DNA from: Pleodorina starrii
Lineage: Eukaryota; Chlorophyta; Chlorophyceae; Chlamydomonadales; Volvocaceae
DNA: 64,000 nucleotides
Reading direction: 5' to 3'
Assembly: GCA_030267565.1 (NCBI GenBank)
Contig: BRXU01000061.1
Span: forward strand, 62,001-126,000
Under the pieces are notes generated by a model. It was given only the letters and a program-made list of their open reading frames with translations, had not been told where the DNA came from and did not search any database. Shown one piece after another: positions 18,482 to 28,603 of this stretch (position 1 is its first letter; every line of letters starts with the position of its first letter). A program made the position numbers and the translations under genes.

Positions 18482-18734
18482 CGGCTACTCGGTCTGACTG
18501 TCTACTGTACGCCGTCAGCCCGTCAGGGCCCGTCACGCATCACTGACAACATACATGAGTGTAAGCAGACCAAAACCGAAACAAGGACAACACATTCAAC
18601 ATTTTCAGATCTTGCGAGTTCTCGTTGTGCTTTACTTTTAAACAGCAGTTGATGAGGATTGGCCTGAGCTGGTAGATAGCCTCGCACGCGGCCGTTGCGT
18701 GGCTCCGATCTTGCCCAATGACGCAAAAGCATGC

Positions 18735-18744
18735 CTATATATAG
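18735..18744. promoter_or_regulatory. TATA-like element
   Basis: The palindromic CTATATATAG could serve as a TATA box on either strand. It lies about 455 bp upstream of the small Cys-rich gene and just beyond the end of the weak minus-strand frame 18754-18996. Which gene it serves, if any, cannot be told from sequence. Confidence 0.25.
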
Positions 18745-18753
18745 CCAAAGGCC

Positions 18754-18996
18754 TTATATCTTCAAAGTAGTATGGGTGTTCCTGGTGTGTTGCAGTGCTC
18801 TTTCGATTGCTTCCCTTACTATTCCGTCGCCCGCCTCGCCCGCTTTGCGAATCATGCCTTTGGCAGTATCTGAAGGCAAAGATGTGGTGATACTTTTTGC
18901 CTTGCCATTCTTGTGCTCCATTGGTTGTGACTCCGCTGGTTTCCTGAAGCTGGCGTCACCAAGTGCAGTACGGGATTGATACGGAACCTCTGACAA
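18754..18996 (-). CDS. Doubtful open frame, hydrophilic 80-residue product
   Basis: An uninterrupted minus-strand frame with a hydrophilic, Lys/Glu-rich composition and a stretch that could form an amphipathic helix (KAGEAGDGIVREAIERALQ). Unlike most shadow frames in this window it lies in non-coding, AT-richer sequence and overlaps no recognised exon. No family is recognised and no matching exons are seen on either side. It could be a small gene, an exon, a transposon remnant or chance. Confidence 0.15.
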   Translation of the reverse strand: MSEVPYQSRTALGDASFRKPAESQPMEHKNGKAKSITTSLPSDTAKGMIRKAGEAGDGIVREAIERALQHTRNTHTTLKI

Positions 18997-19199
18997 TCCA
19001 CTTATTTAATGCACTAATGCGTCACAATAAATTCGCACATAGTGTCTTCGCAACTTCATTAAGTTGGTTGCGAGGCGTGCGGCTTTGGGCTCGGGCAGGG
19101 CAGGGCAGGGCAGGGCTCATCGACATTCAGGAGACCGAACCCGGCTTCCAAAGGCCCTACGGCCCCACTGTGACCACTGTGACAACCGCATTAACCAAA

Positions 19200-20276
19200 A
19201 TGGCCACCGCGCTGGTTTACAGCGGCAGCCGTCAGCTCAAGACGAACTGCGAGGAACATGAGTTCCGGGAGGTAAGAGCTGGGTTGTGTGACGGCTAATC
19301 GTGGTTCCTGGGGGTGCAATTCTTGTCTGGCTGCCATGAACACAGCCTCAAAGCCTAGGTTGCGTTAATATTTGAGCCTCTGGTGACCTTCCGGAGACAA
19401 CGTGCCTTTACGCAACCATAGTAGCTTTATTTACGCAACCATTATTGTGTTGTGAATCGCGCTAACGGTATTTGCATTTGTGATGTTTCTATGTATGTAT
19501 TAATTACAGGCCGTGAAGACTTACCAGGAGCTCGAGTTGCCCGATGTTCCCACTCCACCAACCGACGTGCAAGTCATCGAGGAGCTCCTGGGCGTGGCGC
19601 CTGGACACTTCAAGGATGTAAGTAATGAGAGCTAGAGGAATAAAATACATGCCATGTGAAATATATATAACGCACGACTTGCTGCCCGAGCAAAGCTGGT
19701 GGGTGCAATACTGTGCATGCTTGCATGCAAGGCTGTGCCCACAGCGGTCTCTTTCGAGTTACCCCCCCTGCGACAGGCCACCCCTACTATGACTGAGTCG
19801 TCTGAGCTCAGCACGCGCCTGTCGCCTCAACGCTCTTTCATGCCGCGAGATATGTGTGTGAGATATGTCGTCACGATGCGGGTCATTACCTACCCGGCCC
19901 TTACCCTCCACAACATCCCTCCCCCCTTTCCTGGTGCTCCCCGCCGGTCCTTCCCTTCATTTCCTTCCCTCCCTGGCCCTTCGCACACCCACACGCACGC
20001 CCGCAGGCGGGTTTCCACATGAAGGCTTCCCCCAACAGCGACTGCAAGGGCTGCGGCCGGCAGCTCAACTGGCTGGATGTGTGCCACACGGCGCTGCAGA
20101 CGCCCGGCCACACGCCCGAGTTCATTCTGGGCACCTTTGCGGGCGAGCACGGCCGGGTGCTGGCGCCGCCCTTCCGCCGCCTGACCTGCTACGGCTGCAA
20201 CACCGTGCAGGACTGCGCCAAGGAGCGCATCGTGCGCGGCTACAACTGCAAGGGCTACATGTGCCAGGGCGGCTAG
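19200..20276 (+). CDS. Small conserved-looking Cys-rich protein of unknown function
   Basis: Three exons, 19200-19271, 19510-19617 and 20007-20276, each with good GT-AG borders and phase 0, encode 149 residues starting MATALVYSGSRQLK. The middle exon is acidic and Pro-rich (PDVPTPPTDVQVIEELL). The third exon holds the Cys residues: DCKGCGRQ, a single Cys in WLDVCHTAL, TCYGCNTVQDC, and Cys in the last residues GYNCKGYMCQGG. The paired CxxC spacing suggests metal binding or disulfides. There is no signal peptide and no membrane segment. I do not recognise the family; the exon structure and strong codon bias of the third exon argue it is real. The start is the only Met in frame before the first splice site. 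Confidence 0.75.
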
Positions 20277-21805
20277 TTGAATGCCACTAACCGAAGTGCG
20301 GTTGCAGGGGGAGCTGCCTACGAGCCGCTAGGCTGGCGCTAGCGGGCGTGTATGAATGCGTGCATGGATGCGTGCATGTGCATGTGCAAGTGCATGTGCA
20401 AGCCGGGTGGTTGGTTCCCGGCCCGGTGGGGGTTGTGCGCGGTGCATGCAGGTGCGTGTTCTAGGACGAAACCCCGCTCGTGTGTAGGAGGCTCCTTTCG
20501 TTCGGTACTTGCGTTTCCATTTTAGTCGTGCATACGGCACGATGCATGTACAGCGTGTCATGGCAGACGGCCGCAATGGTGATACGGAATGTCGGTTTAC
20601 GGGCAAGCGTGCAATAGGCGTCCTCTGTGGCGCGGTCGTGCGGCAGGCAGGGCGCGCGTGGGGTTAGGTGTCGGTGGTCCGTATGGCGCATTGCACAGCA
20701 GTGCCACAACAGCTCAAGTAAGGAACGCTGCTGCTGCTGGCGTGTTGCCTAGTATTTTTTACTCGCCGAACGATGGCGACGTGCCGGCTTGTGTATTGGA
20801 TGACTGTGATCAGCAGCGCACATGCATTGCGACCGCTAGCTCGCTGGTGTGTAGATAGGCCGTTGAGGATCAGATGAAGAATCGCGGACGGTCTTCGTTC
20901 CTCCGCGGGTGTGCTTGGTTACGGACTGCATGCGGAGTGGGGTACCGTAGCTGCTGAAAGACGCAGACCCGCCGCAGAGAGCGCCGCTGCTGAAACGTTG
21001 TTGGGTGCTGGAAGTTCGGCGAGCCGCGGAGCCGCTTGCTATGGGTCCGCCTTCGGTGTGGTGCCTATGTCGCTTGTGTAAAAGGAACACGTGGGCCCAC
21101 GCACTCGCTGCTGGTCTGCATGCATCCCTCCAACAAACAAACACCCCTCAAACCCAACCGCCAACCCCTAGACACCTGTACTCTCCACCGCAACCCTATT
21201 CTGGGTGCTGCTGGGGATTGCTACGGCGCGTACCCGGAACATTTCGAACGAACAGGCGGAACGAACACAGCATCTGATCGTTATGAATACGACGAAGTAT
21301 TTGTAAAAGGACTATCATGTTGTATATTATGTCCAGCAGACGTGTCACTTGACTGCTGCAAGTTGAGCCGTAAGGAGCCGCTCGCCCTGCTGCTCCAAAT
21401 GTACCGTTATAATCATCGTCGCGATCGTAGTATTGTGTACCTACATTGTGCGCCTAATAACATGAAGTTTTTTTTCAAATGCAATATGGCAATAAGACGT
21501 ATTATCGGGTTTTAATCAATCGGGGAATGTGTCAGGGTGTGTCGAAGCCGTCCTCGACACAAGGAAACCCTTAGAAGCAGGCCAAACAATTTTCTCACAG
21601 CTTCGCATGTATAGAACTTCTATGCTGAGAACCTACATCAACGTATTGTTTGAGGTTTATAACAGCCTGCGCGATGCCCTGTCATATTATCACGTAGGCT
21701 GAATAACCTACAGAGCTAGCAGCAATATCAGGCTCACTACAAAGTATGGTGAATGAAAATTGCTGAGATTGCAAGGAGAGACACACTCGGCGTCGGGCTC
21801 GTAGC
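20277..21805. other. 3' UTR and intergenic DNA after the Cys-rich gene
   Basis: No further gene recognised. TGTAA motifs at 21077-21081 and about 21302 are candidate polyadenylation sites for the upstream gene. Sequence from 21240 onwards is AT-richer and precedes the start codon of the NLR-like gene at 21806, so it is a likely promoter region. Confidence 0.5.
21077..21081 (+). promoter_or_regulatory. Candidate polyadenylation signal (TGTAA)
   Basis: First TGTAA on the + strand after the Cys-rich gene, giving a 3' UTR of about 0.8 kb, typical for volvocine algae. Assigned by motif and position. Confidence 0.45.
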
Positions 21806-24800
21806 ATGGGCTGCGGTCAGAGCAATGCTGCCGCTGCCGCAGCGGCCAAGGAGCGGCCCGTACCAAACGACGCAGCGGTGGAATCGCAAGGCCCCAATCT
21901 TTTGGCGAAAGATGTTGCAAAGGTAAACACCGGCCCAGGCCATGTGTCGTACGTGTGACTTGCGTGCCAGCAAAGAGACGCGCCAAATCCACTCAGCTCC
22001 GTCCAAGCATGCATGTCCCATCCAGCACACCTGCATCTGCGAACGATGGCCCCCCCGCAGAAAATCGCTCTCGCTGGATTCGAGAACATCATCGCGGCAG
22101 TCGGCCAGATGAAGGATCTGCTGCCGCCTCCAGGTAACGCAACCCCCCAAGTACGGCAAAACTTCCCAATCCCAGAATCCTGGGGTTGTGCTTCTGCACT
22201 TCTGCACATCATGCGACCAAGCGATCACGCAGGATTCGACCACCGCTGTCCGGACCTCCGCGGGAGACACACCTGCATGTGCACCGGCTTGGGACGAGCA
22301 AACATACATATGCGGGCCACGCACCACACGCGTTCTCTCCGCTAGCATGGATCTCAGATGGATTTCGCACCATACTGAATAAAGTAATGCGCCGCAGGCG
22401 GACCGGCGGCTGCCGTACTGCTGGACGTCATCTCTGTCGTACGGGGCGCCGTGGCTCACCGCCAGAACTTGGAGGACCTGGCCACACGCGCCGCCAACCT
22501 GATGCGTGTCGTACAGCTCAACCAGGAGGCGCTGCAGGTAGCTAGGTGGGAACCAACCGACATACCGGTACCAACCAACACACCAACCAACTAACGGTGT
22601 GGTGCGAAGGGGAACACTGTACTGAAACGGGGTGGGGACGGAAAGGGAGGGGCACGTGCCTAATCCGTACACGTGTGTATGCACCTGACAGCACATACAC
22701 GCCATACCGTATCTCCGACACGCGCGCGCGCTCGCCGCCCGCCGCGCCAAAGCAAACACTCGCACAGCCAGGGCCACACACATCCTCACACACGCACACA
22801 CACGCACACACACGCACGCGCGCGGGAGCACCCAAATGAACCCGTTACAACTTCCGTCGTACTACCGTCCGTATTTTACCGTATTTCACCGCCCCGTCGC
22901 GACGGTGCACCCCTACCTGCAGGCCGGCAACACGTACAAGACGATCCTCGACAATTTCGTCAAATGCCTGGAACGCATCCGCCAGTTTGCGCTCGAGTAC
23001 AGCGGGTCGGGCTGGCTGATGCGCATCTGGTGCACTCTCACCGACGGGGAGCAGTACGACGAATTGGTGGGGGAGCTTCAGGCGCTGGTGGCGGATGCGT
23101 CGTTGAGCGTGGGGCTGGACACCAGCAACCAACTGACAGCGGCCCGCAGGGAGATCCAGGAGCTGGCGGCGTATGTCAGGTCGCAGCCCACCTTCAAGGC
23201 AAGGACGGGAATTGCCCAGTTGGGAGTTGGGACGGACGGACGGGCTGGACGGACGGACACGGACGGGGGGAGACGGGGGGAGGGTCCCCACCACAGACGG
23301 GGGGAGACGGGGGGAGACGGGGGGATTGCCAGGATACGTGCGTACGTAAGTGAAGGGCGGCGGGCGGGCACCGGTGCGCACGTGCCAGCGTTTCGTCCTG
23401 CGGCCCCACCCGCTAAATGCCGTAAAACGCTGTACACAAGACAAAGTGCACTAAACAAACCTGATGGGCCGCCGATGCCGTCGGCTGCTGTGGCGTGTAC
23501 GGCAGGACGAGTCCGCGGCGCTGCGGAGTTTGGTTTCGGAGCTGGGCGGGCCGCAGGAGGTGGTCAAGGACCGGACCAAGATGGAGCGTGTACGGCAGCA
23601 CCTGGGCGCCGGCAGCCAGCTGACTCTCACCATGGTAGGTAGGTAGGTACGGCAGGAGTCGTACAACCCCATCGCCGGCTGCTGCTGCTGCTGCACGTTT
23701 TTTCCTAGCCCTTTTGCACCGGCCTGGTGCACGAGAGGCGGCGCCAAGGTAATTCCGGCGGGCGCTCTTGGCTGCTTTGCCGCATGCCTGGCATGGTCGG
23801 CATGGTCGGCCCCCCAAAGCCGTGTGTGTGACGCACTTGAAGCGGAGACCCTAGGGGGCTTCCCTTCACGGTAGGTGGAGCTGCGTACCTGTTGCGCCCT
23901 CCCTGGCCACACGCTGAAGTGTCCGGTTGCTCTGTCCCTCGTGTTGCTTCCCTTGCATTGCCTCCTCCCGCGCGCTGCGTCCGCAGCCAGCCCCACTGCC
24001 ACTCATCCATCCCCACTGCCCACTCCCGCATGCGGGCAATCATGCCTCCGTGCCCCGGCGCCGGCTCGACCGCCCCATCGTCCCCGCCTTCCTCCCTGCA
24101 CGCGTCCTGCCCCCTTCCCTAATCAACCGTTAACCGCCAACCGCACGCAAACCACCAACCGCGTTTCAACCGTTTCAACCGCCAACTGCAGCTGGGCCAG
24201 GCCATCGAGATCCTTAACGCCAACAACGAGGAGGGCCCCCACTCCAACATCCGCAACTCGGTGCTCCGCGTCTTCTGGCGCAAAGTCATCAAGTTCGAAC
24301 TGCGCGTGCCCTGGCACGAGTTTTGGATGGTCTTCCCAGAGCGCCTCGCAGACGTGCCCCTGCCGCCCACCCAGGTGGCGGACCTGACAATGCTGCTGGG
24401 CAGCGCCGCCGCGCACCAGCTATTCAAGTGCCAGATTGAGGACTACGAGGACCCCGCCTCGCTCAGCGTCTTCGAGCTGCGTCGCGTGCCGGAAAAGGCG
24501 GACATCGTGTTATGCATCAAGGTACGGCATGAGGGGTACGGCATGCACTACGGCATGTGTTCGCGAAGCGTGCCGCCAGTCAGGGGAACGACGCCCAGAG
24601 GGTGCCAGGGGCGACACGAGCTGCGGCCGGCCGGCAGAGTATCCCCGCTCCCCCTTGCTCAGCAGGGGTGCGGGGGCCATCTGAGCCCCACAACTGAGCC
24701 CCACAACTTTCCCTGAGGGGCCCTTGGCCGGTGCCTGTGTGTTGTGTGTAGTGCACGTCCTGGCGGAAAAGACGTTGCGTCTTGCGTTGTGTCAATCTGA

Positions 24801-27429
24801 TGTCGCCCTGGCGGGAAGGAAGGTGGCTTGCGTTACCGTTATGTCGCTCTGATGCGCCTTCATTATGTGTACAGGACATTTTGGAAGAAGCCTCCGAGAC
24901 GAGTGCGGCGCTGTGCCAGCTTCCGGCGCTGGATTCCGTGTACGAGCAGTACGGCGGCCGGGAAGCAGAAGCGAAGGAGCTGTCGCAGTGGCTTCAGAAA
25001 CCGGGCAGTCGGGTGGCTGCGGTGGTGGCCGACGGCGGCATGGGCAAGACGTGCCTGGCTGTGGACGTGGCGTGGCGACTGTGGCGCTGCAAGGTCGCCT
25101 CCGCGGGTGCTCTGTACGTCGACTGCCGCGCGGCTTTCTCGCGCGAGGCTCTGATGATGCGGCTGCGGGCGGCTGCGGGCCTCAGCGGCGGAGACCAGGG
25201 GGGCATGGGAGCCCTGGTGGCGGCCCTTGGCAAGATGTGCTCCTCGGACAAGCTGGGCGGCTGTCTGCTGGTGCTGCTGGATAACGCCGAGGACCCCGCA
25301 GCGGCGGACGGTGGCGCAGCCCTGGCGGAAATCCTCGCGCAGCTGGTTATGGCGAGTGCCAGGCTGCAGCTTCTGGTGACTTCCCGTGTGGATGTGGCGG
25401 TCCAACACATGCCGCCGCCGCACACCCACCGGCTGCAGCCCCTCAGCGCCGCCGTTGCGGGCCCGCTGGTGCAGCAGATCGCAAAGGGGGTGCTGACGGG
25501 GGAGGAGGCGCGAGCTGTGGCCACCGCTTGCGGCTGCGTGCCCCTCGTGCTGCGGCTGGTTTCGGAGGCGCTGGTGGCGGGCCGCCTGGCGCTGGAGGAC
25601 GTTCAGGAGGCGGTGGCGGGCCGAGGCGGCGGCGCGGCGGAAGGGGAAGCGGCTGCAGCTGTGGCTGGCAGCGGAGAGGCTGCGGCAGGGGAGCAGCGGG
25701 AAGTGACGGTTATGTTCGTTGACATGGTCATCCGGTCGTTGCCCGCTGCCATGAAAAAGGTGGCGATGCAGGTGGCCGCGTTCTCGGGTGTGCTTACTGC
25801 CGGCTCGGCGGCGGTGGTGATGGGCGTGGGGCCCTCCTCCGAGCAGGAGGTGCGGACGCAGCTGGCGGGTCTTCACCGCCTGAGTGTGGTGCTGCAACAC
25901 GGAGACGACGCGTTTGTGATGCACACCCATGTCCGTGACGTGGCGCGAAGGCTGCTGACGGAAGAGGCGCCGCCGCCGCTGCGTACGGCAGTACGGGAGC
26001 GCTTCGCGCGGTACGCTGTGGGGCTGCTGGCGCGCTGGCAGAAGCTGCACGAAGCCAACGCGCTCAAGCTCATGGCGACAGAGGTGGCGGCGCAGTGGCC
26101 GGATGTGGAGCAATTCCTGGCGGATGTGGCGGGAGAGGCGGCGGCGGGCGCTCGGCCGCTGCTGCCGGGGGCGGGGCTGCTGCCCCTGAGTGCGCAGTTC
26201 CTTCAGGAGACGTCGCTCCTAGCCATACTGGGCAGCAGCGACTTCCTGTACGCCGTTGGCAACGCGTGGATGAGTCCCCAGTACCTGACACTGACACTGC
26301 GGCTGGTGGAGGCGACAGAGGCACCCGCGGCAGAGTCCGAGTCTGAGTCGGAGTCGACGGGCCGGGAGCGGCGGCTGTCGTTGGCGGCTGCGCTGCTGGT
26401 GCGCTGCGAGGCTCTCATGTATACGGGGGAGTATGTGGAGAGTGAGGGGCTGGCGGCGAGGGCGGTGGCACAGTACGAGCAGCTTCGAGGCCGCGACAGT
26501 GTGGAGTGCGCGGCGGCGCTGCACCTGCACGCCAGCTGCCTAGCGGGTCAGGGTCGGGGGGCGGAGGCTGTGCCTCTGTATCGCGAGGCTCTGGCGGTGC
26601 GGGGGGCGGCGCTGGGTCCCCACCACAAGGCCACCACCGCCACCATCACGCACCTGGCAATGCAGCTGTCAATGGAGGGACAGCACGGAGAAGCGGAGGC
26701 CATGTACAGGTGGGGGCGTCCCGGAGTGGCTGGGATGGGGTGGCTAGGAGACCGTAGGGTTTGTGATGGAAGTTTACTCGGATTGAAGCGGCTCTCGTGT
26801 GCCAGTGGCTTACCTATACCTGCTCTCGTGTGCCTGGGTAGCGGTCTTGGCATCTCTCGTATTGGGGCCTGCAGCGCTGCGTTCCTTTGACCTTGTGCCC
26901 TCCGCACCCACCCATGCCACCCTCCGCCCCCCCCTCTCTCTCGCTTGTCCCTTCTGCCTTCTCCTGTCCCTCCGCCCCTCAGCCCCAACCCCTCCGCCCC
27001 TCCGTCCAACCCCTCCGCCCCTCCGTCCACCCCTCCGCCCCCAGGCAAGTGCTGGAAGCCTCGCAGCGCACTTTCGGCCCCTCCCACAACCTGACCGCCC
27101 AGGCCCTGTCCAACCTGGCCGGCTGCCTGCACGAGCTGGGCAAGCTGACGGAGGCTGAGGCGCTGTATCGCCGGGCGCTGGACGTGTATCGGGACACGGT
27201 GGGGCCGCAGCACCGGCAGGTGGCGTTCACGCTGGTGGGACTGGCGGCGGTGGCGCGGGAGGCCGGGGCGGATCTGGAGGCCGTGGAGGGGTTGTATCGG
27301 GAGGCGCTGGAGGTGTGTCGTACCGCGCTGGGTCCCCGGCACCCGCACTCGCAGATGACGCTGAGGTCGCTTCAGGAGCTCCTGAGGGAGAGGGGCAAGG
27401 GGCAGGAGGCGGAGGAGCTGACGATCTAG
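21806..27429 (+). CDS. NLR-like STAND ATPase: N-terminal helical bundle, NB-ARC, TPR repeats
   Basis: Exons 21806-21922, 22061-22133, 22398-22537, 22923-23198, 23506-23634, 24192-24521, 24875-26709 and 27045-27429 sum to exactly 1,095 codons (1,094 residues). The N terminus MGCGQSN is a myristoylation/palmitoylation-type signal. Residues about 40-200 are helical with a pattern like the HeLo/MLKL N-terminal bundle (AVLLDVISVVRGAVAHRQNL, then FVKCLERIRQFALEYSGSG). Residues 246-355 form an unrecognised Trp-rich module. NB-ARC: P-loop VADGGMGKTCLA (about 405-416), Walker B LLVLLDNAED, sensor LLVTSR, GCVPLVLRLVSEAL (GLPL-like), and an MHD-like VMHTHVRDVARRLL. Three or more kinesin-light-chain-type TPRs (for example LTEAEALYRRALDVYRDTVG) follow. 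The intron after exon 4 appears to be GC-AG. Such proteins act as ligand-gated oligomerising switches in immunity or cell death; that role is inferred here. Confidence 0.85.
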
Positions 27430-27446
27430 GGGGCTGGCGAAGGGGG
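24900..27446 (+). repeat. Left arm of a large inverted repeat (NB-ARC-TPR segment)
   Basis: This segment is repeated in reverse orientation at about 28604-31118. Near-identity runs through the NB-ARC exon, the intervening intron (identical over long stretches near 26710-26920, with indels in its pyrimidine-rich part) and the last exon, and ends about 17 bases after the stop codon. The arm begins about 25 bases inside the NB-ARC exon. Exact identity was judged by eye. Confidence 0.9.
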
Positions 27447-28376
27447 GTGCAGGTGGCGGGGCGGGGCGGGGGAATCGGGAAGGGGACGGAGCAAGGGATG
27501 CCGAAGGGTGTCAGAGAGCCCCGCAGGCTGCTAGGGTCTCTCCGCGCCCCCCGGCCCATGGCCCCCGGCCCCCCGGAGTTTGAAGTGGAATTTGAAAGCA
27601 GGGAGGGAGGCAGCCGAAGCACCACGCAGGGGGCGCTGTTGCTGTCGGCTGGCAGCTGTGTGAACTCGACATGTCGCAATTGTTTGTGTGCTCAGATCTT
27701 GAGATCAGATTGAAAGCGTGCGGACCACCTGAAACAAAGGCGAGTGGTGGCGCGCAGTGATGCGGGTGGGACCTGACGGAACGGGCGGTGTGTGAGACAT
27801 TGCATCCCAGGGCATCCGAGACGTCCCGAGAAAAGGGGCGGCCGAGGGCCGACGAGTTTCATGGGATGCGTGGTGACGTGGACAGACACCCACATCGGTA
27901 AAAACAGCCCTCGCACGGGGAAATTGCATCCCGGGTGCGAAATCGCGCCGGTCGCCGCACATGTCGCCGCCAGGCTGCTAACCGCGCGAGGTGCATCCCG
28001 GGCCTTTCCATACCGTAGCTACGTTTGCACAGCCGCCACCCAACATGCACACAGCTGCCGAAGCAGGAGGTAATACGGTACCGACCAAGGCCGGCAACAC
28101 AAGGTCGCGCAAACGCACGGTACCACAGAGAACGTCCTTTGGTGGTTCGGTGGTTCACCGAAGCGAAGCCGCGGAGGCTGCCACCCACGCGCCTCAGGTC
28201 ACGCACCCACTGCCACGCGGCAAATACTTCGCACCAGTACGGCCCCCTAGATGCCCACCTACTTCCCACTCTTAAAGACGAGTTCGCTTGCCGCTTGCAA
28301 CAGAGCAAGCCCTCGACCTTTTGACGTGGCCCTTTATCTCTGAGAGATAGGACAACTGACAAGGTGTGGGATCGAA

Positions 28377-28464
28377 ACCATCTCACAAGCCTCCACAAGG
28401 ATCTCTGCTCAGGAGCCCGGACCATCTCACAAGCCTCCACAAGGATCTCTGCTCAGGAGCCCGG
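28377..28464. repeat. 44-bp perfect tandem duplication
   Basis: Two adjacent identical 44-bp units (28377-28420 and 28421-28464), beginning ACCATCTCACAAGCC and ending GGAGCCCGG, in the loop of the inverted repeat. A sign of recent local rearrangement. Confidence 0.9.
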
Positions 28465-28483
28465 ACCCAACTCGTCTACACCT

Positions 28484-28488
28484 TGTAA
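28484..28488 (+). promoter_or_regulatory. Candidate polyadenylation signal (TGTAA) for the + strand NLR gene
   Basis: The only TGTAA seen on the + strand between the stop of the left NLR copy and the right arm. If used, the left transcript would end just short of, or inside, the inverted copy. Position-based inference only. Confidence 0.3.
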
Positions 28489-28603
28489 CACAGGCCAGGA
28501 TTCCGCCACCCCGCCTCTCCCTGCCGCCCTTTCCCGATTCCGCCACCCCTGCTTCCCCCTTCTGCCGCCTCCCCCTGCCGCCTCCTCGTCCCCCCGCCCA
28601 GCC

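Larger units (their letters stand above)
17447..19199. other. Intergenic stretch between clpX and the small Cys-rich gene
   Basis: No gene is firmly recognised. It contains GACC repeats (about 17636-17672), a perfect 18-bp tandem duplication (18446-18463 and 18464-18481), and a self-complementary TATA-like element CTATATATAG (18435-18444 and 18735-18744 were checked; only 18735-18744 carries it). A weak minus-strand frame at 18754-18996 is listed separately. The part around 18.4-19.1 kb is more AT-rich than neighbouring coding DNA. Confidence 0.4.
27447..28603. other. Spacer between inverted NLR copies, no gene recognised
   Basis: About 1.16 kb separating the two convergent 3' ends. No domain-bearing frame was recognised. 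It holds a 44-bp tandem duplication (28377-28464) and one TGTAA on the + strand (28484-28488). I saw no TTACA, the minus-strand equivalent. The two transcripts may therefore overlap at their 3' ends. Confidence 0.6.
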
